64,000 bases of DNA, from positions 1 through 64,000 of the forward strand of contig NZ_JAAOTJ010000021.1 in the NCBI RefSeq assembly GCF_011297335.1, written 5' to 3'. Each line of letters opens with the position of its first letter. Positions within the stretch are counted from its first letter, which is position 1. Positions 1-8,213 of the stretch are shown here, in pieces. Both the position numbers and the translations under genes were made by a program. Below the pieces are notes generated by a model, which saw nothing but the letters and a program-made list of their open reading frames with translations, was not told where the DNA came from and did not search any database. The DNA is from Catellatospora methionotrophica. Its GTDB lineage: Bacteria > Actinomycetota > Actinomycetes > Mycobacteriales > Micromonosporaceae.

Positions 1-131
1 AGTACATGGGTCCGAAGTCGGGTGATATCAACACGGCGATTCAGAATGGTCTGACGCGTGTGGAGCAGGGCAAGCAGAAGGCTGACGAGGCCTGGACGCA
101 GTCCGTCAAGGACGTCAACGCACTCCTCTGA
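1..131 (+). CDS. ABC sugar transporter solute-binding protein, C-terminal end (partial)
   Basis: Only the last 42 codons are present; the gene starts upstream of the window. The reading frame beginning at base 3 runs to TGA at 129-131 and contains a pattern typical of the C-terminal helix of family 1 sugar-binding proteins: an amphipathic stretch with GLTRVEQGKQKADEAWTQ followed by a short tail ending NALL. It lies about 120 bases upstream of two sugar-type permeases and a beta-glucosidase in the same orientation, which supports the role of extracellular sugar capture for this importer. Family assignment rests on context plus this short tail, so it is moderate. Confidence 0.6.
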   Translation, partial: YMGPKSGDINTAIQNGLTRVEQGKQKADEAWTQSVKDVNALL

Positions 132-253
132 CCTGACACCCCGGCCGGTTCCCCGCCGTCAACAGCCGCTTCAGGGCGCGGTTGGCGGGGAACCGGCCCC
201 TTTCACCGCCTTCGCACGCACCCGCGTCAACCGAGTCGAACAGTGATGTGCCG

Positions 254-1156
254 ATGATGAAGAACCTCCTCTATCGCTTGGATGTCAAGGGCTCGCCGTA
301 TCTGTACATCGTGCCCTTCTTTCTCCTTTTCGCCGCGTTCGGGATCTTCCCTTTGGCGTACACCGCGTGGGTGTCGCTGCACGAGTGGAGCCTGCTGTCG
401 GAGACGCACACGTTCCTGGGTTTGCAGAACTACCGGGACCTGTTCGCTGACGAGTACTTCTGGAACGCGTTGCGTAACACCGCCCAGATCTGGGTGCTGT
501 CCACGGTTCCCCAGCTGCTGATGGCTCTGGTGTTGGCGCACGTGCTCAATCAGCGGTTGCGTGCGCCGACGTTCTGGCGGATGACGGCGGTGCTGCCCAA
601 CATCACGTCGGTGGCCGCGGTGGCGATCATCTTCGGGCAGATCTTCGGCAAGGACTACGGTCTGGTCAACTGGCTGCTGGAGACCCTCGGGCTGGGGCGT
701 ATCGACTGGCAGGCCGGGACGGCGTCGTCGCAGATCGCGATCTCCGTGATGATCATCTGGCGGTGGACCGGCTACAACGCGCTGATCTACCTGGCCGCGA
801 TGCAGGCCGTCAGCAAGGACCTCTACGACGCGGCTTCCCTCGACGGAGCCAGTAGCTTCCAGCAGCTGACCAGGATCACGGTTCCGGCGATCCGCCCGAC
901 GATCATCTTCACGGTGATCGTGTCGACGATCGGCGGCATGCAGGTCCTGGCGGAGCCGCTGCTGTTCGGCGGGGCATCCGTCACCGGCGGTAGCGATCGG
1001 CAGTTCCAGACGCTGTCGCTGTACCTGTACGAGGTGGCGTTCTCCCGGTTCGACTTCGGTTATGCCTCGACCGCGGCGTGGGCGATGTTCGGCATCATCG
1101 TGATCGTCGCGGCGATCAACTACTTCCTGACCAGCCGCCTGCGGAGGTCCTCATGA
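254..1156 (+). CDS. Sugar ABC transporter permease (MalF/UgpA-like)
   Basis: A 300-residue inner-membrane permease of a binding-protein-dependent sugar importer. Six hydrophobic segments are visible, and the cytoplasmic EAA loop is seen as DAASLDGASSFQQLTRITVP, the contact site for the ATPase. I place the start at the ATG ATG pair that opens MMKNLLYRLDVKGSP; an in-frame TTG at 182 would add an unconvincing polar extension. The stop codon overlaps the ATG of the next permease (ATGA), indicating translational coupling. No ATPase gene lies in the operon, so a shared MsiK-type ATPase elsewhere in the genome is inferred. Confidence 0.9.
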   Translation: MMKNLLYRLDVKGSPYLYIVPFFLLFAAFGIFPLAYTAWVSLHEWSLLSETHTFLGLQNYRDLFADEYFWNALRNTAQIWVLSTVPQLLMALVLAHVLNQRLRAPTFWRMTAVLPNITSVAAVAIIFGQIFGKDYGLVNWLLETLGLGRIDWQAGTASSQIAISVMIIWRWTGYNALIYLAAMQAVSKDLYDAASLDGASSFQQLTRITVPAIRPTIIFTVIVSTIGGMQVLAEPLLFGGASVTGGSDRQFQTLSLYLYEVAFSRFDFGYASTAAWAMFGIIVIVAAINYFLTSRLRRSS

Positions 1157-2061
1157 CCACCACGACATCCCTCACCAAGCCTGCCCGGACGGCCGTGGCC
1201 GCCGAACCGCAGGTGCAGCGCCGTCGCCGCAGGTCGTTCATGGCCGACCGCCGTCCCGGCAAGCTCACCTACCTGGCCCTGGCCGGACTGGCCCTGTTCT
1301 CCGGGTTCCCGCTGTACTGGTCGCTGGTGGTCGCCTCGCACGACAACGGCATCCTGGGCGAGGTCCCGCCGCCGCTGGGCATCGGCCCGAACCTGTTCAC
1401 CAACCTCGAACGCGCCTTCGGCACCGTGGACTTCGCCAAGGCGCTGACCAACTCGTTCGTCGTGTCGATCGCGATCACGTTCAGCGTGGTGCTGTTCTCG
1501 ACGCTGGCCGGGTTCTCGTTCGCGAAGCTGAACTTCAAGGGCCGCAACGCCATGCTGGTGATGCTCATCGGCACGATGATGGTGCCGACCCAGCTCGGCA
1601 TCATCCCGCTGTACATGCTGATGGCGAAGATCGAGTGGACCGGCACCATGTACGCCGTCGTCGCACCCGGCCTGGTCACCGCGTTCGGCGTCTTCTTCAT
1701 GACCCAGTTCCTGCGTGAGGCCGTGCCCAGCGAGCTGATCGAGGCCGCCCGCGTCGACGGCTGCCACACGTTCCGGATCTTCTGGCACGTGGTGCTTCCG
1801 GCGTCCAAGCCCGCCGCGGCGGTGCTCGGCATGCTCACCTTCATGACGGCCTGGAACGACTTCTTCTGGCCGCTGGTCGTGCTCACCCCGGAGGACCCGA
1901 CGGTGCAGACCGCGCTGTCGACGCTGGCCAGCGGCTACATCCAGGACTACTCGCTGTCGCTCACCGGAACCGCCATCGCGACCATCCCGCTGCTGGTCGT
2001 GTTCGCGCTGCTCGGCAAGTACATCATCGGCGGCATCATGCAGGGAGCGGTGAAGTCATGA
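1153..2061 (+). CDS. Sugar ABC transporter permease (MalG/UgpE-like)
   Basis: Second permease of the sugar importer, 302 residues. It has a 40-residue basic cytoplasmic N-terminus, then about six transmembrane segments and the EAA loop EAARVDGCHTFRIFWHVVLP. The start ATG overlaps the previous stop by four bases and is preceded by GGAGG at a good distance (1143-1147). Its own stop overlaps the ATG of the beta-glucosidase gene in the same way. Together with the preceding permease it forms the membrane channel. Substrate is inferred from the GH1 neighbour to be a beta-glucoside or cello-oligosaccharide, not proven. Confidence 0.9.
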   Translation: MTTTTSLTKPARTAVAAEPQVQRRRRRSFMADRRPGKLTYLALAGLALFSGFPLYWSLVVASHDNGILGEVPPPLGIGPNLFTNLERAFGTVDFAKALTNSFVVSIAITFSVVLFSTLAGFSFAKLNFKGRNAMLVMLIGTMMVPTQLGIIPLYMLMAKIEWTGTMYAVVAPGLVTAFGVFFMTQFLREAVPSELIEAARVDGCHTFRIFWHVVLPASKPAAAVLGMLTFMTAWNDFFWPLVVLTPEDPTVQTALSTLASGYIQDYSLSLTGTAIATIPLLVVFALLGKYIIGGIMQGAVKS

Positions 2062-3455
2062 CGCTGGCCACCACCGAGGAGCAGGTGACCGGGACCGCGC
2101 CGGTGCGCTTCCCGGCCGGGTTCCGCTGGGGCGCGGCCACCGCGTCCTACCAGATCGAGGGCGCGGCGGCCGAGGACGGGCGCACCCCGTCCATCTGGGA
2201 CACCTTCGCGCGTACGCCCGGGAAGGTGTTCGAGGGCCACTCCGGTGACGTGGCCTGCGAGCACTATCACCGCTACCGCGACGACGTCGCGCTGATGAAA
2301 CGGCTCGGGCTGGGCACCTACCGGTTCTCCGTCGCCTGGCCGCGCATCAAGCCCGACGGCTCCGGCCCCGTCAACTCCCGCGGCCTGGACTTCTACGACC
2401 GCCTCGTCGACGAGCTGCTGGACCACGGCATCGACCCGATGGTCACCCTGTACCACTGGGACCTGCCGCAGGTGCTCGAAGACCGGGGCGGCTGGACGAA
2501 CCGCGACACCGCGTACTACCTGGCCGACCTGGCCTCGGCCACCATCGCGCGGCTCGGCGACCGGGTGCGGACGTGGACCACGCTCAACGAGCCGTGGTGC
2601 TCGTCCTTCCTGGGCTACGGCAGCGGTGTGCACGCGCCCGGCCGCCAGGACCCGCGAGCGGCGTTCGAGGCGGTGCACCACCTGATGCTCGGGCACGGCC
2701 TGGCCGCGCGGGCGCTGCGGGCGGGCGGGGCGCGGGAGGTGTCGTTGACGCTGAACCTCACCGACGTGCGGCCGTACACCCCTGCCGACCAGCATGACCA
2801 GGCCGCGGCGCGGCTGATCGACGGGCTGCAGAACCGGCTGTTCCTGGATCCGGCGCTGCGCGGGCACTACCCGCAGGACATGCTGGCGCTGTTCGAGCGG
2901 TTCGGCGCGGCGGGAGTGATCCACGCCGGGGACGAGGCGCTCATCGCCGCCCCGATCGACCTGCTCGGCGTGAACTACTACCAGCCCGCGCTGGTCCGGG
3001 CCCAGGTCGGCGCGCACAGTGGCGAGGCGCATCCGGGCAGCGAGGGCGTCGAGTTCGTGACGCAGCACATGCCGGTCACCGCAATGGACTGGCCGGTGGA
3101 CCCCACCGGGCTGTCCGCGCTGCTGCTGCGCCTGGCCGCGGACTATCCGGACACGCCACTGATGATCACCGAGAACGGCGCGGCGTACGACGACGTCGTC
3201 GAGGGTGACCGGGTGGCCGACGACGACCGCATCGGGTATCTCGACGGGCACCTGCGGGCCGCGCACGCGGCCATCGAGGGCGGAGCCGACCTGCGCGGAT
3301 ACCTTGCATGGTCGCTGCTGGACAACTACGAGTGGGGCTACGGCTACGGCAAGCGGTTCGGCATCGTGCGCGTCGACTACGACACCCAGCGCCGCCTGCC
3401 CAAGGACAGCGCGCTCTGGTACGCCGAGGTCATCGAACGCAACGGCCTGAGCTGA
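2058..3455 (+). CDS. GH1 family beta-glucosidase
   Basis: A 465-residue glycoside hydrolase family 1 enzyme, normal length for the family. Visible landmarks are the N-terminal FPAGFRWGAATASYQIEGA, the acid/base glutamate in TLNEPW (about residue 178), the nucleophile glutamate in ITENGA (about residue 371), and the C-terminal WSLLDNYEWGYGYGKRFG. No signal peptide is present, so it acts in the cytoplasm on imported disaccharides or aryl-glucosides. It is the last gene of the permease operon and its start overlaps the permease stop (ATGA), with GGAG upstream. This is the classic arrangement of uptake plus intracellular hydrolysis of beta-glucosides. Confidence 0.95.
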   Translation: MTLATTEEQVTGTAPVRFPAGFRWGAATASYQIEGAAAEDGRTPSIWDTFARTPGKVFEGHSGDVACEHYHRYRDDVALMKRLGLGTYRFSVAWPRIKPDGSGPVNSRGLDFYDRLVDELLDHGIDPMVTLYHWDLPQVLEDRGGWTNRDTAYYLADLASATIARLGDRVRTWTTLNEPWCSSFLGYGSGVHAPGRQDPRAAFEAVHHLMLGHGLAARALRAGGAREVSLTLNLTDVRPYTPADQHDQAAARLIDGLQNRLFLDPALRGHYPQDMLALFERFGAAGVIHAGDEALIAAPIDLLGVNYYQPALVRAQVGAHSGEAHPGSEGVEFVTQHMPVTAMDWPVDPTGLSALLLRLAADYPDTPLMITENGAAYDDVVEGDRVADDDRIGYLDGHLRAAHAAIEGGADLRGYLAWSLLDNYEWGYGYGKRFGIVRVDYDTQRRLPKDSALWYAEVIERNGLS

Positions 3456-3636
3456 CGGTCCGGTCATCGGTGAGGCGCGGTCACGGCGGGAGCCGGGCCG
3501 CGCCTCCCGCGTCTCGGCAGCCACCGGGGCAGGAATTCTGCGAAGTCAAGCGACGTTTGGGTGATTTCGTCCGTTATATTCGGCAGTCATGCCTCCCGGT
3601 CCGCACCGGGCGGCTCACCGTCGAATAGGGCCCGTG

Positions 3637-4440
3637 ATGAGAATCAATCTGCCGACTCCGCGCACGCTCGTGCGCTTTCTGCTGGGCTTCGTAGCCGGAC
3701 TGCACGTGCTGAGCCTCGGCGGCAACTACCTCTACCACGGGCTGGGCCACCACAACGTGATCCCCGCGTTCGCCTGGTGGACCACGTTCTTCAACGTGGA
3801 CAAGGAGAAGAACCTCCCGACCTGGTTCTCCGGAGCGCTGCTGCTGCTCACGGCATATGTGCTGTGGGAGATCGCGAACCATGTCGCCGCGCGCGGGGAG
3901 AAGTACGCCAAGCACTGGCGGATCCTGTCGGTCGTCTTCGCGTTCCTGTCCATGGACGAGATCACGCAGATGCACGAGATGAGCCGCAAGATGGGCCTGG
4001 TGAACCTGGGCACGGCCTCCTACCTGTCCTGGATCGTGGTCGCCGCGCCGTTCGTACTGGTCTTCTGCGTGTCGTACCTGAAGTTCCTGTTTCGCCTGCC
4101 GGTGCGCATGCGCCTGCTGGTGGCCGGTGGCGGGGTGCTGTTCGTGCTCGGCGCGGTCGGCATGGAGATCGTCGGCGCGTTCGTCGGCCGGGACGTCAGC
4201 GGCAACGTCGCACCCGGGACGGGGTACATGGAGTACCTGCTCGCGGCGTCCGTCGAGGAGCTGTGCGAGATGCTGGGCGTGATCACGTTCTTCTACGCGG
4301 TGTCGAGCTACCTGTACGACCGCCAGCAGCAGGACGCGCTGGCCGCGCCGGGCGCCCCGGTGCAGCTCGCCGCCGCCCGCGCCCGCCGCCAGCCGGTGGC
4401 AGCCGGCACGAGCCGACACGCCGACCCCGCGTCCCGCTGA
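3637..4440 (+). CDS. Six-helix membrane protein of unknown function
   Basis: I do not recognise the family by name. The 267-residue protein has about six hydrophobic segments (residues 8-30, 65-85, 105-122, 130-155, 160-185 and 195-230) and a short Ala/Arg-rich C-terminal tail. Charged residues inside or next to helices are striking: HGLGHHN near residue 35, the motif SMDEITQMHE near residue 110 and SVEELCEM near residue 205. Paired acidic and His residues in membrane helices could bind a metal, but this is inference. The upstream 180 bases are relatively AT-rich and contain TATATT at 3575-3580, a plausible -10. GTG at 3634 is an alternative start. Confidence 0.75.
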   Translation: MRINLPTPRTLVRFLLGFVAGLHVLSLGGNYLYHGLGHHNVIPAFAWWTTFFNVDKEKNLPTWFSGALLLLTAYVLWEIANHVAARGEKYAKHWRILSVVFAFLSMDEITQMHEMSRKMGLVNLGTASYLSWIVVAAPFVLVFCVSYLKFLFRLPVRMRLLVAGGGVLFVLGAVGMEIVGAFVGRDVSGNVAPGTGYMEYLLAASVEELCEMLGVITFFYAVSSYLYDRQQQDALAAPGAPVQLAAARARRQPVAAGTSRHADPASR

Positions 4441-4487
4441 CCCGCCCCGGCACCCCGCGCGCGCCGCGCGCGCCGCAGGGCATTTGA

Positions 4488-4552
4488 ATAGACGTTGGCC
4501 TATCTGGATGGGTTCGATCGCCGAATCTTCATTCAGATAGGCCAATGTCTAT
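4488..4552. repeat. Long imperfect palindrome, family C copy 1
   Basis: The arms read ATAGACGTTGGCCTATCTG on the left and the near-exact reverse complement (two differences) on the right, with a GATG/CATT extension and a further GGTTCG/CGAATC pairing inward. A second copy lies at 31282-31346 with almost identical outer arms but a different inner stem. It sits downstream of the membrane-protein gene and 41 bases before the start of the LuxR-type regulator gene; no run of T follows, so it is not a classical intrinsic terminator. Confidence 0.85.
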
Positions 4553-4580
4553 GTCGGGCGGGGTGGTGTCCGGGGGCCGT

Positions 4581-4586
4581 TAGGCT
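4581..4586 (+). promoter_or_regulatory. -10 box TAGGCT of a leaderless promoter
   Basis: TAGGCT lies seven bases before the GTG I chose as start of the LuxR-type regulator. The spacing puts the transcription start at or next to the start codon. No convincing -35 is visible. Confidence 0.5.
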
Positions 4587-4593
4587 TGGTCGG

Positions 4594-7383
4594 GTGGGGG
4601 GTGGTGGGCCGGGGCTGGTGGACCGGGTCGCGGAGCGGGAGCTGTTGCGCGGGGCGGCGCGGGGGGCCGTGTCCGGGCACGGGATCGCGGTGCTCGTCGA
4701 GGGCGGGATCGGGATCGGCAAGACGGCGCTGCTGGACGACCTCGCGGCGTACTGCCGGGAACTCGGGATGAGGGTGCTGCGGGGGGCCGCGGACGACGTG
4801 GACCAGCGGCTGCCGTTCGCGGCCGTGTCCGCCGTCGCCAGGGCGCACCAGGGCCGCGACGAAGACCTCGACCGCGTCACGGGCCTGCTGCGCGGACGCG
4901 ACGCGCTGACCCGCAGCGTGACCGCCGCCCATCATGAGCTCGCCGTGACCGAGGAACTGCTGGCGCTGGCCGACCGGTGGCTCAGCCGGGGCCCGGTCGC
5001 GCTCATCCTCGACGATGCCCAGTGGGCCGATCCGTCCAGCGTGGTGCTGCTGCACCGGCTCGCCCATGACATCGGACAGGTGCCGTTGCTGCTGGTGGTC
5101 TGCGCCCGTGCGCTGGCCCAGGGCGAGGCGCTGGACGGGCTGCAGCGCGGGCTACTCGCCGGGGGTGCGCTGGAGCTGCGGCTGGACCGGTTGCCCGAAC
5201 CGGCGGTCGTCGAGCTCGCGGCCGCCCGGCTCGGTGCTCCGCCCGGGCCGCGGCTGCGGCGGCTGCTGGGCACCGCGGGCGGCTATCCGCTCTACATAGA
5301 GACCCTGCTGACGGCGTACGCCGCCGACGGGCTGATCCGGGTCGCGGGCGGGCACGCCGAGCTGTCCGGGACGGTCGACCCGGATGCCGTGCCGCAGCCG
5401 CTGGTCGAGCTGGCCCGCGCCCAGGCCGCGCTGATGCCCCGGCGCTACCGGGAGATCCTGCAGGCGGCGGCGGTGCTCGGGCAGACCGTCGACGTCGCCG
5501 AGGTGTCCGCGGTGCTCGACGAGCCGCTGATGGCGGTGTCCGAGGTGGTCGGCGACGCCATCGGCACCGGCCTGCTCGTCGACGACGGGCACTGCCTGCG
5601 TTTCCGGCAGGGGCTGACCCGGGAGCTGCTCGATCGCAGCGTGCCCGAGCCGGTGCGGGTGGCCCTGCACCAGCGCGCCGGGCGGATGCTGACCGGCCGG
5701 GACGGCGCGCCCGAGCGGGTCGCCGCGCACCTGCTGGCCGGCGGCGACCTCGACGCCGACGACCTGCGGTGGCTGGCCGCGCACGCCGACGCGCTGACGG
5801 TGCGCGCCCCGGATCTCGCGGTACGGCTACTGCAGCGGGCCACCGCCGATCCGGCCGCGGACCCGGTGCTGCGTACGCACCTGGTGCGGGCGCTGCTGTG
5901 GGACGGCGATCCGGCGCAGGCCGAACGGGTCGCGCAAGCGGCGCTGGCCGTCGGCGGTGACGCCGCCCAGGAGCCCGATCTGCGCTGGCTGCTGGTGCAG
6001 GCGTGCTGCCGGCAGGGGCGGCTGCGGGAGGCGATCGACGCCATCGAGCCCGCGGTGCGCTCGCCGTACACCTCGCTCGGGCAGGCCGCGCGGTTCCGGG
6101 GTACCGCCGCGATCTGCCTGTTCCTGACGTACCGGTTCGAGGAGGCCGTGGCGGTCGCCGACCGGGCCGTCGCGGACGGGGAGGCGGCGGGCGACGCCGA
6201 GGCGATCGGGATCGGCTGCCTCGCCAAGGCGGTGGGCCTGGCCAAGGACGACATGGCCGCGTCGCTGGCGCTGACCGAGCTGGCCCTGTCCCACCTGGGC
6301 CACGGCATCCGGCCCGACCTGCAGGTCGACCCGTACGTGCTGAAGGGCATCTGCCTGCTGGAACTGGACCGGCTCGACGAGGCGGCCGAGGCCACCGCCG
6401 TCGCGGTACGCCACAACCAGCGCACCGGCGGGGTGTTCCTGACCACCGCGCACGCCGTACGCGCGCACGTCCGCTTCCTGCAGGGGCGCTGGGATGACGC
6501 GCTCGCCGAGGTGCGCAGCGGCCTGGACGGACCGGATCCGCTCGGGCACGAGCCGCGGCTGCTGGCGCTGGCCGACCTGATCGCCGTGCACCGGGGCGAC
6601 CCGCCCGGCGCGGAGCTGCCCGCCGACACCGGGGACACCGACGACCGTTACCTGGTCCGCTGGGCGCAGGCACTGGCCGTCGAGGCCCAGGGCGACCCGC
6701 AGCGCGCCGCTGACCTGCTCCGGCCGTTGTGGGCACAGGCCGACGGGCTGGAGGCGCGCCGCATGATGTACCGCGTGTGCCCGGACCTGGCGCGGGCCGC
6801 TGCCGCCGGCGGCGACCACGTGGAGCTGCGGGCGCTGGCCGACGAACTGCGGGTGATCGCCGCGGTGCAGCCGACACCCAGCCTGGCCGGGTGCGCGGCG
6901 TACTGCCGCGGGCTGGCCGAGGGCGGGGCCGAGCCGATGCGGGCCGCTGTCGCGTCGTTCCGGGAGGCGGGCTGGCCGCTGTATGAGGCGTACGGGCACG
7001 AGGCGGCGGCGCTGGCCCTGGCGTCCGGCGGCGACCTGGCGGGCGCGCGGGAGGCGCTGAGACTGGCGCTGGACGGCTACGGCCGCCTGGAGGCGAGCTG
7101 GGACATGGCGCGGGCCCGTGCCCGGTTGCGCGACGCCGGGGTCCGCGACGGCGCCCGTGGCCGCCGGGGCAGGCCCAAACACGGCTGGGACGCGCTCACC
7201 GACACCGAGCGGACCGTCGCCGAGCTGGTCGCGACGGGCATGTCCAACCCCGATGTGGCCGCGCAGCTGTTCCTGTCCCGCCGCACCGTCCAGTCACACG
7301 TGTCGAGCATCCTGGCCAAACTCGCCCTGACCTCCCGCGTCGAACTCGCCGTGGCCGCCGCCCAGCGCCCCGCCCCACCCTGA
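4594..7383 (+). CDS. LuxR-family regulator with large AAA/NACHT-like ATPase (LAL type)
   Basis: A 929-residue transcriptional regulator of the LAL class. The N-terminus carries a Walker A motif GGIGIGKT, a Walker B LILDDAQWAD, then a long helical repeat region (TPR-like) and a C-terminal LuxR helix-turn-helix (LTDTERTVAELVATGMSN onward, with RRTVQSHVSSILAKL as recognition helix). Members bind ATP and a signal and activate catabolic or secondary-metabolite genes. I choose GTG because it has a TAGGCT box seven bases upstream and matches the usual short lead into the RVAERELL segment. The open frame extends upstream to 4495 but this would run through the palindrome at 4488-4552. Targets are unknown. 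Confidence 0.9.
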   Translation: MGGGGPGLVDRVAERELLRGAARGAVSGHGIAVLVEGGIGIGKTALLDDLAAYCRELGMRVLRGAADDVDQRLPFAAVSAVARAHQGRDEDLDRVTGLLRGRDALTRSVTAAHHELAVTEELLALADRWLSRGPVALILDDAQWADPSSVVLLHRLAHDIGQVPLLLVVCARALAQGEALDGLQRGLLAGGALELRLDRLPEPAVVELAAARLGAPPGPRLRRLLGTAGGYPLYIETLLTAYAADGLIRVAGGHAELSGTVDPDAVPQPLVELARAQAALMPRRYREILQAAAVLGQTVDVAEVSAVLDEPLMAVSEVVGDAIGTGLLVDDGHCLRFRQGLTRELLDRSVPEPVRVALHQRAGRMLTGRDGAPERVAAHLLAGGDLDADDLRWLAAHADALTVRAPDLAVRLLQRATADPAADPVLRTHLVRALLWDGDPAQAERVAQAALAVGGDAAQEPDLRWLLVQACCRQGRLREAIDAIEPAVRSPYTSLGQAARFRGTAAICLFLTYRFEEAVAVADRAVADGEAAGDAEAIGIGCLAKAVGLAKDDMAASLALTELALSHLGHGIRPDLQVDPYVLKGICLLELDRLDEAAEATAVAVRHNQRTGGVFLTTAHAVRAHVRFLQGRWDDALAEVRSGLDGPDPLGHEPRLLALADLIAVHRGDPPGAELPADTGDTDDRYLVRWAQALAVEAQGDPQRAADLLRPLWAQADGLEARRMMYRVCPDLARAAAAGGDHVELRALADELRVIAAVQPTPSLAGCAAYCRGLAEGGAEPMRAAVASFREAGWPLYEAYGHEAAALALASGGDLAGAREALRLALDGYGRLEASWDMARARARLRDAGVRDGARGRRGRPKHGWDALTDTERTVAELVATGMSNPDVAAQLFLSRRTVQSHVSSILAKLALTSRVELAVAAAQRPAPP

Positions 7384-7477
7384 CCCGCCACCTGCGCTCC
7401 GCCTCGCCGCGAGGCCGCGTCGCGTCAGTGGCTGCGGTTTCGGGGAAACTGCGGCTTCGCGAAGGCGCGGGGCCTGG

Positions 7478-8203
7478 TCACATGCGGTGGAGTTCGAAGG
7501 CGGCGGCGCGGCGGCCGCCGAAGCGGGGGGCGTTGAGGTCGGCCATCCATTCCAGGAAGGCGCGGGTGTCGGCCATCGGGTTGTCGCCTAGTGCGGCGAG
7601 GTAGGCGTGGTGGGCGTCGAGAGAGGCGACGGCCCGGTCCATCGTGTCGGTGATGTCGACGGCGTGGGTGGGCTGCGGGGAGCCGCCGACGGCGACGTAG
7701 CGGACGCCGCCCCACGGGGCCAGGCCCAGGTCGACCAGCTCGGGGAAGATCCAGCGGTTGCCGGCGTCGCCGACCGCGTCCATCACCGCGCGGCCCACGT
7801 TGCGGTGGTCGGCGGAGTTCCAGCCGCCGCCCGGCCAGGTGTCGTGGAAGTTCGCGGTGACCACGAGGTCGGGCGTGTGGCGGCGGATCGCGGCGGCCAG
7901 GTCCCGGCGCAGGGCCAGGCCGTACTCCACGACGCCGTCGGCGTGGCCGAGGAACTCCAGCTCGGACACGCCGACCTCGGCGCACGCCGCGCGCTGTTCG
8001 GCCTCGCGCAGCGGACCGCACTCGGCCGGGGCGAGGGTGTCGATCCCGGCCTCACCGCGCGTCACCAGGGTGTAGCGCACGTCCTTGCCTGCCGAGGTCC
8101 ACGCGGCCACCGCCCCGGAGACCCCGTATTCGAGGTCGTCGGGGTGGGCGGCGATGGCGAGGGCCCGGCTCCAGTCCGAGGGCAACGGCTCCAGCTGATC
8201 CAT
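7478..8203 (-). CDS. PIG-L/LmbE family deacetylase
   Basis: A 241-residue zinc-dependent deacetylase of the LmbE/PIG-L superfamily, which in actinomycetes includes the mycothiol enzymes MshB and Mca. The zinc-binding AHPDD motif lies near residue 18 and the second part FHDTWPGGGWNSADHR near residues 115-130 supplies a histidine ligand (SADHR). Start is the ATG giving MDQLEPLPSDW. It is codirectional with the beta-lactamase-like gene upstream, ten bases away, so the two may be cotranscribed. The natural substrate (N-acetylglucosaminyl compound or other amide) cannot be told from sequence. Confidence 0.85.
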   Translation of the reverse strand: MDQLEPLPSDWSRALAIAAHPDDLEYGVSGAVAAWTSAGKDVRYTLVTRGEAGIDTLAPAECGPLREAEQRAACAEVGVSELEFLGHADGVVEYGLALRRDLAAAIRRHTPDLVVTANFHDTWPGGGWNSADHRNVGRAVMDAVGDAGNRWIFPELVDLGLAPWGGVRYVAVGGSPQPTHAVDITDTMDRAVASLDAHHAYLAALGDNPMADTRAFLEWMADLNAPRFGGRRAAAFELHRM

Positions 8204-8213
8204 GGACCCGACC

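Noticed and set aside
1947-3524. Long open frame opposite the beta-glucosidase gene
   Set aside because: An artefact of high GC content: the GH1 frame has all catalytic motifs, the opposite frame none. The same holds for long antisense frames at 10162-12036, 12253-14145 and 60490-63261.
4495-4593. Upstream extension of the LuxR-type regulator
   Set aside because: It would be translated from the palindrome; the leaderless -10 gives a better start at 4594.
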